Part shown: positions 22,030-34,751 of the stretch, piece after piece
How the letters are laid out: the number at the start of each line of letters is the position of its first letter
How positions within the stretch are numbered: the first letter of the stretch is position 1
From: Armigeres subalbatus
Taxonomy: Eukaryota; Arthropoda; Insecta; Diptera; Culicidae
Assembly (NCBI RefSeq): GCF_024139115.2
Contig: NC_085139.1
Span: 11,069,533 to 11,133,532, forward strand
Reading direction: 5' to 3'
Length of the DNA: 64,000 nt
Translations under genes and position numbers: made by a program
Notes under the pieces: generated by a model
What the model saw: only the letters and a program-made list of their open reading frames with translations
Databases searched by the model: none
Told to the model about the DNA's origin: nothing

Positions 22030-25000
22030 TTTAGCATTTAGCTTAGCTTTAGCTTAGCTTTAGCCTAGCTTTAGCTTAGCTTAAGCTTAGCTTTAGCTTA
22101 GCTTTAGCTTAGCTTTAGCTAGCTGAAAGCAACTTTAGCCATTAGCTTTAGCTTAGCTTAGCTTTAGCTTAGCCAGGCTTAGCTTTAGCCTAGCAGCTTA
22201 AGCACCCCTTTTGACAACTGTAACTGACTTAGCTTTAGCTTTAGCACAACAACTTTAGCTTAGCTTTTAAACTTAGCACAAGCAAGCTAAAAGCAAGCTT
22301 TAAACAACCTCCTTAGCCAGCTTTAGCCCCTTAGCTTTGGCTTGAGCTTTTTAACCCCAAGCCCCACCTGTCAACTTAGCTTTTAAACAGTTAAACAGCT
22401 TTAAGCAAGCTTTAGCTTAGCTTTAGCTTAGTTCCTAGTTCCTAGCTTTAGCTTAGCTGCTTAAACAACTGACTTAACTAGCTTAGTTTAAACAGCTTTA
22501 AGCAACTTTAAACAACCTTGAATAGCTTTTAGCTTAGCTTTAGCTAGCTTTTAAGCTTAGCTTTTAGGCTTCAGGCGAGCTGAGCCACAGGCTGAGCACC
22601 TTTGGTGGCTCCCCACTCCAGCTCCACTCCTGTTCCCTGGGCAGGTTCCACCCCACCCTGAGTTCCCCAGGCTCCTGTTCCCAGCCCCCCAGGCCCAGGC
22701 TCCACCTGAGTTCAGGCCTGGGCGGGCTGACCCCACCCAGCCCAGGCCCCAGCCCCACCTGTTCTGCCCCAGCCTGTTCCCACTGGGCAGGCTGTCTCAG
22801 CTCAGGCCCTGTCTCAGTGGGCTGAGGCAGCTCCTCCTCCCAGGTTCCTGTGGTTCACCCCCACTCCTGTTCAGCGGGCTGAGGTCCCAGCCCTGTCCCT
22901 GAGGCAGGCTGTTCAGGCAGGCTGAGCTGTTCTCACCAGCTCCTGTTCTGTTCCTGGGCGGGAGTCCCACCCGGGCTGGGGCGGGCTGGGTTCAGGCCTG
23001 CCCAGGCTGGGGGCCTGTTCACCCCTGGGGGTTCCCACTGGTGAGTTCCTGGGTGGGCTGGGAGCCACCCAGCCCCCTGTGGGGCGGAGCCCCTGGGCAG
23101 GCTGCAGCCGGGCTGATTCCACCCCACCCCCACCTGTTCACTCCGGGCACCCCACTGGGCTGTGGGCTGAGCGGGGCCCTGTGAGCTGGGCGGGCTGGGG
23201 CGTGGGGCGGGGCTGGGCAGCCCTGGGCGGGCTGGGCCAGCCACCTGGGGCCGGGCAGGGCGGAGCTGACCTGTTCACGGGCTGGGGCGGGTCTGTCTGT
23301 TGGGGCTGGGGTCCTCGGGGTTCCTGGGGGTCTCCCCAGGACCCCAGGGGCTGGTGGGAGACCAGCCCACTGGGGCCCCACGTTTCAGCCCCCACCTGCA
23401 CCCCACTCTAACCAGCTTCAGCCACTCCTGTTCTCAGCCCCTGTTAACCCACCTGAAAGCAACTGTTCCCAGCCTCCAGCCTAAGCAACTTTAGCTTAAC
23501 TGTTAACAGCCCAGCTTAGCTCAGTTCCCAGCCTCAGCCTCACTTTCAGCCCCACCAGCTTTAAGCACCTCAGCTCCCACTCCTGCCCCACTCCCAGCCT
23601 GCTCCAGCCCCCAGCCCCACACCCACAGCCCACCCTGTTCTCAGCCTCAGCCCTTCCCCACCTGTTCTGTTCCCACCCCCTGTCTGCACCCCACCCAGCC
23701 CCCTGTTCAACTGTTAACAGCCACTTTAACAACCTTGTTCCCAGCTCCAGCTACACCTGCCCCAGCTCCCTGTTCACCCCTGTCTGTTCCTGTTCCTGTT
23801 CCCCACTCACCCCACCCTTTGTAAGCCCTGTTAACAGCCTTTAACAACTTTAACTGCTTTAATCCAGCTTTCAGCCCTGTCTGCTTTAACTTGCACCTGC
23901 TTCCAGCCTTTAGTTCCAAATTCCACCTCCACCTCCTGTCTAAAAAGCTCCACCCACCCCTGCTTAGCCCTGTTAGCTTGCTTTAAGCAAACTGTTCCTG
24001 TTAACAGCTGTTCACCACCTCCCATCTTCCCAGTTCAGTTAACTGAAACTGGTTTCACCCCAGTTAACTGTTGAAACCTGTTCCCAGCCCTGTTCCACTC
24101 CCCAGCCTCGAAACAGCTTTAAGCAGCCCCTGTCTCACTCCCAGCACAACCTGTTAGTAACTGTCTAGCTTAGCCCTGGCTTCCATCCTCGACCTCCTGG
24201 CCCTGCTTCAGCCCCAGTCTCAGCTTTCCAGCCTTCTAATTCAACTCCAGCTTTCACCAGCCTCCAGCTTCAGAAGCTTCATCCCACTCCACCTCCCAGC
24301 TTCAGTTTAGCTGGCTTAAGCACCCAGCTCCCCAGGCTTTGAAGTCCCAGCCCATCCACTCGGCAACCTCCCAGGCTGACAGTCCCCAGCCCAGCCCAGA
24401 GCAGCCCCAGCCCACTGTTCATCCAGCTCCAGGCTGGTTCCAGCTCACTGGACGGCTGTTGAGGCCAGGCTGAGCCCACTCAGCCTGAAACTGCTCCAGC
24501 CCAACCCTGGAGACCCCAGCATCTGGCCACACTCAGTCACCCAGCTCAGCTCCCCAGCTCACAACCCAGGCTGAACCCCAGCCCCCTGAGCCCAGCCTGA
24601 GCTCAGGCTCCCACCAGCCTCACTTCCCCAGGCCCACTCAGCCCCAGCCCCCACTCAGGCCCTGAGCTCAGGCTCCCCAGCTCAGCTCTGAGCTCAGGCT
24701 GTGAGCAGGCTCAGCTGGAGCAGGCAGGCCTCAGCCCTGTCTCAGGCTGAGCCCAGCCTCAGCCTCAGGCCCCACTGAGCCTCCCCAGGCTGAGCAGCCC
24801 ACCCCAGTGGCCTGAGCAGGCCTCAGCCTGTTTCAGCCTCAGCTCAGCCTGTTCAGCAGGCTCAGCCTCAGCTTCAGCCCAGCCTCCAGCCCCAGCTGGT
24901 GCCTTCAGCTCAGCCAGGCACAGCCGTTGCCAGCTCCAGGTTCCCACTGGCTGCCTCCCCAGTTCCACCCCAGGGCTGGGGCAGCCCTGTACCCCAGCCT

Positions 25001-28000
25001 GGGCTGTTCCCTGAGCCAGGGCCCTGTAGCTGTTCCTGTTCCACCACTCCTGTGGGCTGGGCGGGCTGGGGCGGGGCACCCTGGGGCGGGCCCTGGTCTC
25101 CACTCCTGTTCCCAGCCCACCTGTTAGCCTGTTCCCACCTACGGAGCCCCTGTCTGGGACGGGCTGTTCCACAGGGCCACTGGGGCCCAGGGCCCCAGCC
25201 CCTGTTCCCTGTGGTGGGGCCCAGGCCCCACCCTGCACCCTGTGGGGCTGGGGCCACCTAGCTTCCAGCCTGCTGACTTCCACCAGCTCCCACTCCCACT
25301 CACTGTAACCCACCCCACCCTGTTCACAACAGCCACAGCCCCACTGCACACCCCACTCCCACTCTGTTCCCACCCCTGTTAAGTTTCCAGCCTGTTCACC
25401 CCACCGGATTTCCAGTTTGGCTTAAACAGCTTCAACAGCTGTTCCTGCTTCAGCCTGCCCGTACTCCAGCTTTGGCCCCACTTCCCCTGCAACTGCCCAC
25501 AACCTGTTCCCACTCCTGTTCCCAGTTCAGCTTCAACAGCTGTTCCCGTTCCAGGCAACTCAGCCTTCAGCTTTAGCCTCCCTAGCTTCAACAGCCTTTA
25601 ACAGCTTCAGCCTGCCTCACCAGCCTTAAGCCAGCCTGTTCAGCCTGCTCCCACTTCTGAGCCTGGCTTTAACAACTCCACCTCACTGGCTTCATTTCTT
25701 TGCAACAGCTAATTAAAGCAACTGATTTTGTTTTACCATGCAGCTTTAGTCACACCGAAACCGTAGCTTAGCTTTGCTGGCTGAAATAGTTTAGCCAGCC
25801 AGTTTGCTTTAGCTTACAACTTGGCTTTAGCTTTAATACTTTGCTTTTAACTGGCATGCTTTAGCTTTAGCTTTAACTAGCTTTACACGAAAACTTTAGC
25901 TTTGCTTTAAGCTTGCTTTAGCTTGCTTAGCTTGTTTTCACAGCTTGCTTTAGCTTGCTTAACTAGCTTTAGCTTTGCTTTAGCTTGCTACTTTAGCTTC
26001 TTTAGCTTCTTTAGCTTTGCTTTAGCTTGCTTAGCTTGCTTTAGCTTCTTTAGCTTTGCTTTCACTTCTGCTTTAGCTTCTGTTTAGCTCTTTGCTTTCT
26101 GCTTTCAGCTTCTGCTTTAGCTTCTTTAGCTGGGGCCTTAGCTAGCTAGCTTGTTAGCTTTAACTGGTTTACTGCTTAGCTTCCTGGTTTCATTGTCATT
26201 TAGCTATTTGGCTTTTCAGCTCTGCTTTAGCTTCTTGCTTACTCTATTTGCCTTAGCTTGCCTTTGAGCTTTCAGCTGGCTTTTTTCAGCTAGCTTCTGG
26301 CTTTGAGCAGCTTGGTTTCACCACCACTCCACCCCACTCCATCTGTTCCACCAGTTCCAGCTAGCTCCCAGGCCCCCACTCCAGCCCAGGCCCCACCAGC
26401 CCCAGCCCCAGCGCCCCACCCCCACCCCACTCCCAGCCTCACTGTCTGAGCAGCTCCCCACCTGTTCCAAGCCCACTGACGGCCCACCCCAGGCTGTTAG
26501 CAGCCCAGCTCCCACCCACCCCACCCCAGGCACTGTTAACCCACTGTCTGTTCACCCCCATGCCCAGCTCCCAGCTCCAGCTGGTTCCCACCTGAGCAGA
26601 GTTCCCAGTTCCCAGCCAGTTCCCACTCCAGCCCCAGGGCTGAGCGGGCTGCCCCAGCCCACCTGTTCCCACCCCAGGTTCCTGTCTGCTCCTGAGCAGG
26701 CTGAGCAGGCTTCTGTTCCACTCCTGTCTGACTGTTCAGCAGCTCCCAGCTCCCAGCTCCAGCCCACTGTTCCAGCTCCAGGCTGGTGAGCTGCCAGTCC
26801 CCAGGCAGCTGCCCCAGCCTCAGCCTCCCACCCTGCTCCTGCCCAGCTCCCAGGCTCAGGCCTGCCTCAGGCTCAGCCCTGTTCCTGCTCCAGCCCAGCC
26901 TGCCCCCAGCCCAGCCTGCTCAGCCTCAGCGCGACGGGCTCGTTCCCCAGCCCAGCTGAGCCACCTGTTCACCTCCCACTCACCCCAGCCTGGGCGGGCT
27001 GGGCGGGCTTTGGAGCCCCACGGGGCTGGGCGGGGCTGGGGCGGGCTTAGACGGGCCCCCACCCCAGCCCCAGCCCCTGTTCCCCACTGGGGCTGACGGG
27101 GCCAGCTGGGGCCCAGCCCACCCCTGTTCCCTGTTCTGTTCCCACGGGGCTGACCCCAGCCCAAGGACGGGGCTGGCTGTTCCCCTGGCTGTTCCTGTTC
27201 CCACTTAGCTCTGTTCAGTCTGTTATCACCAGCTGTCCAGCCACCCCTGTTCCAGCAACTCAGCCCATCTGTCTGAACTGTTCACAGCCCTGTTCCTGTC
27301 CTGTTCCACTAGCTGTTAGCTGTGCTACCCCACCTCAAGCCCCTGTAGCTGTTCCCAGCCCTGTTCCGCGCTGTTCCAGCTCCCCACCCACCTTCACCCC
27401 ATCTCAGCCTGTTCCACCTGTCTCACTCCAGATGCTGTTCTCACTCCCATTCCCACCATCTGCTTCAGTCTTCCACTCTCAACAGCTTCAACAAGCCCGT
27501 CTCATCTGTGCTCATTCTGGCCTTCAACTTGTGCCTCACCTCAGCCTCATTCTTTAAAAACAGCTCTTCAACTCCAGCTTAATTCAGCCTGACTTCAACT
27601 TTAGCTTTAGTTTTAGCTTCAGCTTCAGCTTCTTGCTAGCTTTAAGCAAGCCCAAGCTCAGCTTTAGCTCAGTTGTACTAGCTTTAGCTTCAGCTTAGCT
27701 TGGGCTCAGCTTAAGCCTTTACTTAGCCTCAGCTTGCTTTCAGCCTTTAGCTTCAGATTGTAAACAGCTTTAGCTTCTTACTAACACCTAATTTAACTGC
27801 TTTAACTTTAGCTTTAGCTTTGGCTTTAGCTTCTTTAGCTTTAGCTTGCTTTCAGCTTTGCCTTTAGCTATTGCTTTTAGCTAGCTTTAGTCTTTCAGCT
27901 CTGACTTTCAGCCTGCTTTAGCTTAGCTTTAAGCTAGTTCTTAGCTTAGCTCAGCTCTGTTTCCTTAAGCTTCTTAGCTTTGCTTTGGCAGCTTCAGCTC

Positions 28001-31000
28001 TTGGCTCCATTTGACTGACTAAACAAGCACTTTAGCAAGCTCGGCAAACGTGGCAAATTTTACTCAGCTTTGAAACTTAGCTATCGACAGCTTCATTTTA
28101 GCTTCAGTTCAAAAACTGAAACAACTTACCAGCTCCAGGCTTGAGCAGGCTTCGACAGCTCGGTTTAGAACTTTGAGCTAGGCTTCGAGCTCAGGCTGAG
28201 CTTAGCTTTTAGCTTCAGCTGGTGGCTTCAGCTTCTGGCCTGAGCGGCTGACGAGCTTGAGCAGGCTTCCAGGCAGGCTGAGCTTCAGGCCCAGGCTTCT
28301 TTGGAGGCCTGTCAGCTGTTCAGCCCAGGCTCAGCTGTTCAGCCATCCTCGTTCCCAGGCAGCCCAGCTGTGAAGCAGTCACCCCTGTCTGCACCCCAGT
28401 TCAGGCTGAGGCCACTGTTCCCAGCCCAGGCCCCACCCCACCGGGCTGTCTAGCTGAGCCAGGCCAGCCCCACCTGTGCCTGTCCATCTGTTGAGCAGGC
28501 CAGGCGGCTTTGTCTCAGCCGGAGCTGGTGGGCCTGTCTGGGGCACGCCCCAGCCTCAAATCTGTCAGCGGCGGAGCTGGCCCAGGCTCCCAGGCGGGCT
28601 GGTGACTGAGTCTCCACTGGGCTGTTCCTAGCTCCCGTTCCAGCCTGAGCAGGCTTCCAGCCTGTTCCTGGAGGTTCAGGGCAGGCCCCCCCCACCCCTG
28701 TCTCGTTAGCGAGCTGAGGCCGGGGCTGAGTTCCAGGCTCCTGTTCCCAGGCCACTGGGCACCCCCCACCTGGGGCTGAGTCTCCCCAGGGCTCAGCCCT
28801 GTCTGTTCCAGCCTGTTCTGAGGTTCCAGCCCCTGGGCATTCTGGTTCCTGTTCCACGGGCCAGCTGGGCCCAGCCTCACCCCACTCCCAGCCCCCTGTT
28901 GGGGCCTGTTCCCAGCCTTCCACCTCAGCCTCACCAGACTGGGGGCTCAGGCTCAGATCCACTGGGGCTCAGCCTAAGCCTCCAGCAACTTCAGCCTGTT
29001 TCCAGCTCAGCTGTTTCCAGCCCAGCCTGTTTCATCCCCACCAGCCCAGCTTCCAACCAGCTTCCAGCCTGCCCCAATCTCTTGCTTCAGCTGGCTTAGC
29101 TTTAGCTTTAGCCCGGCACAACTGTTCCTGTCCTGTTAGCTTTAAGCTTAACTTTAAAACAGCTTTAAACAGCTTTAAGCTTAGCTTAACAGCTTTAGCT
29201 GGCAAGCAACTTTAACAACTTATTTTATTTTCTTGTTTTTAGCTTAGTTTCAGCTTAGCTTTAGCTCCCAGGTTTTATTAGCTTTAAACAGCTTTAAGCT
29301 TTTCAAGCAGCTTTAGCTTAACTTCAACAGCTGGCTGTTTAAGCAACTTGTTCCAAACAACTTCCTAGCTTCAGTTTCAGTCCCTGTTAGCTTTAGCTCC
29401 CACCTTTAATCCCTTGGCTTTAAGCCAGCTTGCTCAACAACACTGCTTTAGCTGGCCCCTCAATCCTTGCTTTGAAACTCCAGCCTTTAAGCTTAGCTTA
29501 GCTTTAGACTTCCAGCTTTAGCCCCATGTTAGCTTGGCTTTAGCTTTAAACAGCTAGCTGTCTAGCTTTAAGCCTTCAAGCTTTAGCTTTCCTAGCTAGC
29601 TTCAGCAAGTTTTAGCTTAGCTTTAAACAGCTCCCAGCTTCAGCCTTTAGCTGAACCCAAGCAATTTCAAAGCCCCTTAACCGGCAACTTCGAAGCTCAG
29701 CAAAACAACTCTGCTTAGCTTTAAATGTCATGCTTTAAACCAGCTCCTAACACAAGCTTACCCTGTTCCTGTTAACAAGCTTAGCTTTCCGAACAACTTC
29801 CCTAGTCCCAAATTAGCTTAGCTCCTAGCAAAAACAACACTGTTAGCTTAGCTTTAAACAGCTTTAGCAAGCTTTAGCTTAACAACAACTAGCTTAAATC
29901 CAGCCCTGAAATTCCTGTTCCCAACTAGCTGTTCCTGTTGCCTGTTCAACACCCACCCTGCTTTGCTTCCAGCTCCCAGTTCCCACCCTGGCACCACCTG
30001 TTCCACCTGTTCCTGTTCCACTCCCTGGCTCCCTGTTCCTGTTCTGTTCCCACCCCTTTAGCTCCTGATCTGTTCCACTCTGGCTTTCTCACTTTCTTTA
30101 CCCATTCTGTTCACCATTCCCCAGCTCCCATTGGCTGTTAACTGTTCCCTGTTACGCTGTTCCCCATTCTGCTTCAACTCCCATTCCCCAGCCTTTAACC
30201 CTTGCTTTTAACCCTGTTCTGACTCTGGTTAGCTGTTAGCTTTAGCTTTCAAACAACTTTAAGCTTAAAACAGCTCCCACCCCAGCCCACTTCAGCTTTG
30301 TAACTTCAGAAATTCCCTCCACCCCAGCACCAACAACTTCGACAAGCCCCCACCATCTTGTATTTCAACCAAGCCTGTTTTAACTGGCCAGTTTTAAACT
30401 CAGCCTTCGTAACTTAGTTTTAAGCAAACAGCTGAAACAGCTTTGGGCTCAGCTTAGCTCAGCTTAGCTTTAAAGCACTAGTTTTGGCTTAGCTTTAAAC
30501 AAGCCAGCAGCTTTAGCTTTAGCATTTCAGCAACTTTAGCTTGTTTAAGCAACAAGCAACTGGCTTAACTGGCTTAGCTTTTAAGCCATTTGAACGCTTT
30601 AAACAACTTTAAACAAGTAACAGCTTTTTAGCTTCAGCTTTAAACAGCTTTAAACAACTTTCAGCCTGCTTAACTCAGGCTTAACTTTTAGCTCAGCTAG
30701 CTTTAAAAACTTAGCTTTAGCTTAGCTTTCAGATCTTTGCTTTTAGCTTTAAATTTAGCTAGCTAGCTTACTAGTTTTAAACAGCTTTAACTTAGCTTAA
30801 GCAACTGAATAGCTAGCTTTTAGCTTAGCTTTAAACAGCTTTAGCTTAGCTTTAACCTGGTTTTAACCTTTGTATTGGTTGCTGTTAGCTTCTGTGGCTT
30901 CCCCAGCCTTGTTTAAACAGCTTCTGGTTTCCCAAGCAACCCACCCCCACCCCACCCTTTAAGCAAGCCTGTTCAAACTCCCAGCTTTGACAGCTTTAAA

Positions 31001-33198
31001 CAGCACAGTTCAGCTTTAACTGTTGCCTGTTAGCAACTGGCAACTGTTTTGTTAAACGAAAACGCAAACAACTGGCACAACGTAGCCTGTTATTCAGCTT
31101 TAGCAAGCACAAGCAACTTCAATTCCCTTTAAGCAAGCTCGCTTTAAGTTCCCTGCTTTCATTTTAGCTTTTAAAGCTTAGCTCGGCAAACAGCTTAGTT
31201 CAACAATGGCTTAGCTAACAGCTTCAACAGCTTTCGAGCAAACTGGCTTCGACTAAACGAGCTCCTGTTCTAGCTATTTAGCTTCAAAACAGCTAGCTGT
31301 TAACCTCCAGCAACTCGTTCCAAGCAAGCAACTCTGTTCCCACTGAGCAACGGCAAATCTCCAGCTAACAACAAGCTTAACTGTTACCCAGACTTATTTA
31401 AACTTTAAACCACTGAAACAACATCTGTTAACCCCACCAAACCAGCTGGCTGTTAACAGCCCCACCCATATTTTAGCTGCTTTAGCTTTATTTAAACAAC
31501 TGACACCAGCCCCACTTTGGCACAAAGCCCACCTGTTCCTGGCTCCCACTGTTCCACCTGTTGCACCCAACTGTTGAAACTGTACGAAAGCACAGCGAAG
31601 CTGCTTCAACACAACTGACCAGGCTTCCACTTCCCAGAAGCAAGCTGTTAAAACTGAAGCAAGCTAAATCCAACTGTTCCACTGTTCCACCCCATCCTGA
31701 CAGCCACTGAAACACTTCAATGAAAGCCCGTTAGCTTCAATGTAAACCCAAATCGGACTTAAACTGAAGCAAGCTTCGAGCAAACTGAGCAGCTCCCAGC
31801 CCAAGCAGCCTGTTCCACCCGAAACTGTTCGAGAAACAAAACGAAACGAAACTTCGACGAAACAAACCCAAGCAAAACTTCCCACCAATTCGAAACGAAA
31901 CTCACCCAGCAAACTGAGCAAACTGTTCCCGAAACTCCTGAAACCTCCAAAGCCTCCAGCACAAACAGAAAGCCTGTTCCAGCAACTGTGCTCTGTTCCA
32001 CCTAAGAAGCTCCAGCCCCAGCTATAAACTGAAACTGTAAACAAGCAAACAGCACAAACAACTAAACAACAAAAACAGCTATTGCTCAGCTCCAGCAAAC
32101 TGCAGCAAACTCAAGCTTTAGCTTCTTAAACAAACTTACTGGCTTGGCTTTAAACCAAACGTTTAAGCAACTATTGGTTTTGTTTAAACAACTTCTAACA
32201 GCTTGGCTGTTTCATTTTAGCTTAGCTTGTAGCTTCAACAGTTTTTCAATCCCTGTTTCTAAGCTCAGTTTAGCTTTTAGCCAGCTCAACTTGCTTTAGC
32301 AAGCTTCAATTAGCTTTCAGCTTTAGCTTCAGCTTAGCTTCAGCTTGAGCTTAGCTTTCTTTAGCTACAGTTTACTTTTTAGCTTCAACAACTTTAGCTT
32401 TGTGCTTAGCAACAACAGCTCAGTTTAGCAGCTTCTTTAGCTTAAAAAACTTTAGCTTTCAGCTTTCAACAGCTTTTAGCTTCTTAGCCTGCTTAGCTTT
32501 GTGCTTAAGCTTCAGCCATTTTAGCTTGTTAGCTTTAGCTTTGCCAGCTTTAAAGCTTACCTTTAGCTTAGCTTTTAGCTTAGCTTTAACTGCTTTCTTA
32601 GCTTTAGGGGCTTAGCTTTGTTTAGTTTTTACTTAGCTATAGCTAGCCTAGCTTTAGCTAGCTAGTTTAGCTAGCTATTGCTTTTGTTCTGCTGTTCAGC
32701 CCCACTCCACCCCTGTTCCATCTGTTTTAGCTTTGCTGTTAGCTTATGCCCTGTTAGCTGTTTGTCTGTTCTTTAGCCTTTGTCCCACCTGTTCCATCCT
32801 GCTCCACCTCACCACTCCACCCACCACCACCTGTTCACTCCAGTTCCCATCTGCCCTGTTCCCAGCCCCATCCCCTGCTTTAGCTGTTCCCATCCTGCTC
32901 CTTTAAGTTCCTGTTCCCACTCCCACCTCTGTCTCATCTAGCTTTAGCTTTTACTCTGCTTTGCTGTTTTAGCTTTGCGTTTTTAGATTCTCTTGCTTTA
33001 GCTTTGCTTTAGCTTTGCTTTAGCTTTGCTTTAGCTTTGCTTTAGCTTTGCTTTAGCTTTGCTTTAGCTTTGCTTTAGCTTTGCTTTAGCTTTGCTTTAG
33101 CTTTGCTTTAGCTTTGCTTTAGCTTAGCTTTAGCTTAGCTTTAGCTTAGCTTTAGCTTAGCTTTAGCTTAGCTTTAGCTTAGCTTTAGCTTAGCTTTA
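22030..33198. repeat. 11.2-kb low-complexity block built on AGC words
   Basis: The whole stretch is made of a small set of words around AGC. AT-rich parts are TTTAGCTTAGC-like. GC-rich parts are CCCAGCCCCAGC, CTGTTCCC and GGGCTGGGG-like. GC-rich blocks lie at about 22.56-23.44, 24.24-25.40, 26.30-27.40 and 28.20-29.05 kb, each containing a G-rich peak (near 23.2, 25.1, 27.05 and 28.7 kb). AT-rich blocks lie between and on both sides. The plus strand is strongly pyrimidine-rich. No splice structure or domain is seen, and the many long frames on both strands are low-complexity shadows. It could be a decayed satellite, or a poorly resolved assembly of an 11-bp satellite. Confidence 0.85.
32985..33198. 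repeat. Clean 11-bp tandem repeats at the right edge
   Basis: About eleven units of TTTGCTTTAGC are followed by about seven of TTAGCTTTAGC, almost without error. These are the purest repeats of the low-complexity block and suggest its ancestral unit is 11 bp. The array switches directly into the satellite at 33199 (CAGATGTT). Confidence 0.9.
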
Positions 33199-34165
33199 GC
33201 AGATGTTGTAGGGTCTCAAAATTGTCGCTTAGTTAAGTTCAACATGTCTACCAGGTCAACTACGCCTAGTATCATACCGATAGCAACCCAGTGTGTCCAT
33301 ATAAATCGCTAAAGCCCCTGTGAATGCTTTACCAGTCAAAAAAGTTCAACGCAGATGTTCTAAAGTCTTCAAATTGTCCGGAAGTTGAGTTCAATTGGTC
33401 TACCAAGTCAACTACGTCTGGTATCAAACCGAAAGCAACCCAGCGTATCCATATAAGTCCCAAGAGTTCATGTGAATGCATTCAAATAAGTCCAACGCAG
33501 ATGTTCTAGGGTCTTCCAGTTGTATGGGATTTTAATTCATTTGATCTACTTGGTCAACTGGCATGCCTCGAGGTGTCAATAGCGGTATGTAGGGACCAAT
33601 CAACGATACTACGCTACGACACGCCTCAGCATGCGCAGTCCACACTCAAACTTCTGCCGTGCTTCGAGGTGACAATAGTGGTGTCGCACTATGACACTCC
33701 TGCCTCAACACAAGCAGATCACTCGTTCTATGCTGAAGCAGCACACGCACTACCATACATAAGTAGGGACATTCCTTATGCCAACTGGCACTCTTTGGGC
33801 TCCTGTGGGCTTTGAGCGGCTTACGGTCTGCTTACGGATACATGTAGCTTTTTGTAGAGGTTTGACAGAGCCCACTGCCAAACCCCACCACGTCGCAGAT
33901 GTTCTAGAATCTCCAAATTGTCCGGAAGTTGAGTTGCATTGATCTACCAGGTCAACTACGCCTGATATCAAACCGATAGCATTCCACCATGTCCATCAGA
34001 GTCCTTTGAACCCTTGTGAATGCTTCATCATTCAAATAAGTCAAACGCAGATGTTCTAGAGTCTCCAAATTGTGTCTACCAAGTCAAGCTGATAGCAACC
34101 CAGCGTGTTCATGTAAGTCTCTAGAGCCCTTGCAAAAGCCTTTTCCTTTTCATCTGTCAAAAAGT
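33199..34165. repeat. Satellite of about 150 bp, five units, one interrupted
   Basis: Each unit starts GCAGATGTTCTAG and contains TCTACCAGGTCAACTACG and CCGATAGCAACCCAG. Starts are at 33199, 33351, 33497, 33895 and 34047; full units are 146-152 bp. The third is broken by the insert at about 33560-33894, and the fifth is shortened. The units differ by several percent, so the array is not recently homogenised. Confidence 0.85.
33560..33894 (-). mobile_element. Insert in the satellite, ending in RTE-A-like 5' sequence
   Basis: The right part (TTTGAGCGG...TACGG near 33812, then GGATACATGTAGCTTTTTGTAGAGG and AACCCCACCACGTC) matches the 5' end of RTE-A copy 2 at 18770-18855 in the same orientation. 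The left part contains two degenerate copies of GCCTCGAGGTG(A/T)CAATAG and TGCTTCGAGGTGACAATAG about 100 bp apart. This is therefore a short 5' fragment of an RTE-A relative, or a non-autonomous derivative. Confidence 0.6.
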
Positions 34166-34751
34166 TACTATTAAAGTCGAGTCAAGTACGAGACACTGAA
34201 GACGGCCTTACTGTTGAGGTCGAAATACGTATCTGTCAAGGTAAAATTAAGTGGTGGAATAAAATGGGATTGTACAAACTCGTCTTATGACAAGTGAGGG
34301 AAAAAGTTACTTAGTACACTTTCGTCGGAATTCCAAAAAAGAAAATTTGGAAATTTCTTCGAGAATTTCTTTTATTTCAAGAGATTTTTTTGACCGAAAT
34401 TCGGTTGCTGATTATTAATATCAGATGGAAACGATCCGAAAATTCTGTTTACTTTTTCTAACCTTGCAATCGGCCATTACACATTGATCGAATTGATCGA
34501 TGGGTTGGCCTGACCTATAATGCATGAAAAATTATAACTAGGGGAGTTATTTATTTCCAAATAATGTTGTAACAAAATGTGTTATAAATTTGGCTGGTTG
34601 TTGAAATAACAAAAATTATATCTAAAATCCCTCTAGCCGTAGCATAATTTATTCAGAGGTTCAGTGGCGTAGCCACGGGGGTGGTTTTGGACATAACCCC
34701 CCCACCCAGAGACAAACTTTTTAGAAGGAATTTTTTTCGAAAAAAAAATGT
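34166..34751. other. Spacer with TATAAC-rich fragment
   Basis: No gene. 34520-34640 (TTATAACTAGGGG...AATAATGTTGTAACAAAATGTGTTATAA...CCCTCTAGCCG) resembles the inside and ends of the element at 11333-11927 and is probably a short relative. The remainder is AT-rich. Confidence 0.4.

Noticed and set aside
22564..30141. Many long open frames (60-200 codons) rich in Gly, Trp, Pro and Ala, mostly on the minus strand
   Set aside because: They are by-products of GC-rich, stop-poor low-complexity DNA. There are no domains, splice sites or codon bias, and overlapping frames are equally open.
31394..32098. Hydrophobic, Cys- and Trp-rich minus-strand frames
   Set aside because: Same low-complexity vocabulary as the surrounding repeat block. 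No signal peptide-plus-domain structure or homologue is recognisable.
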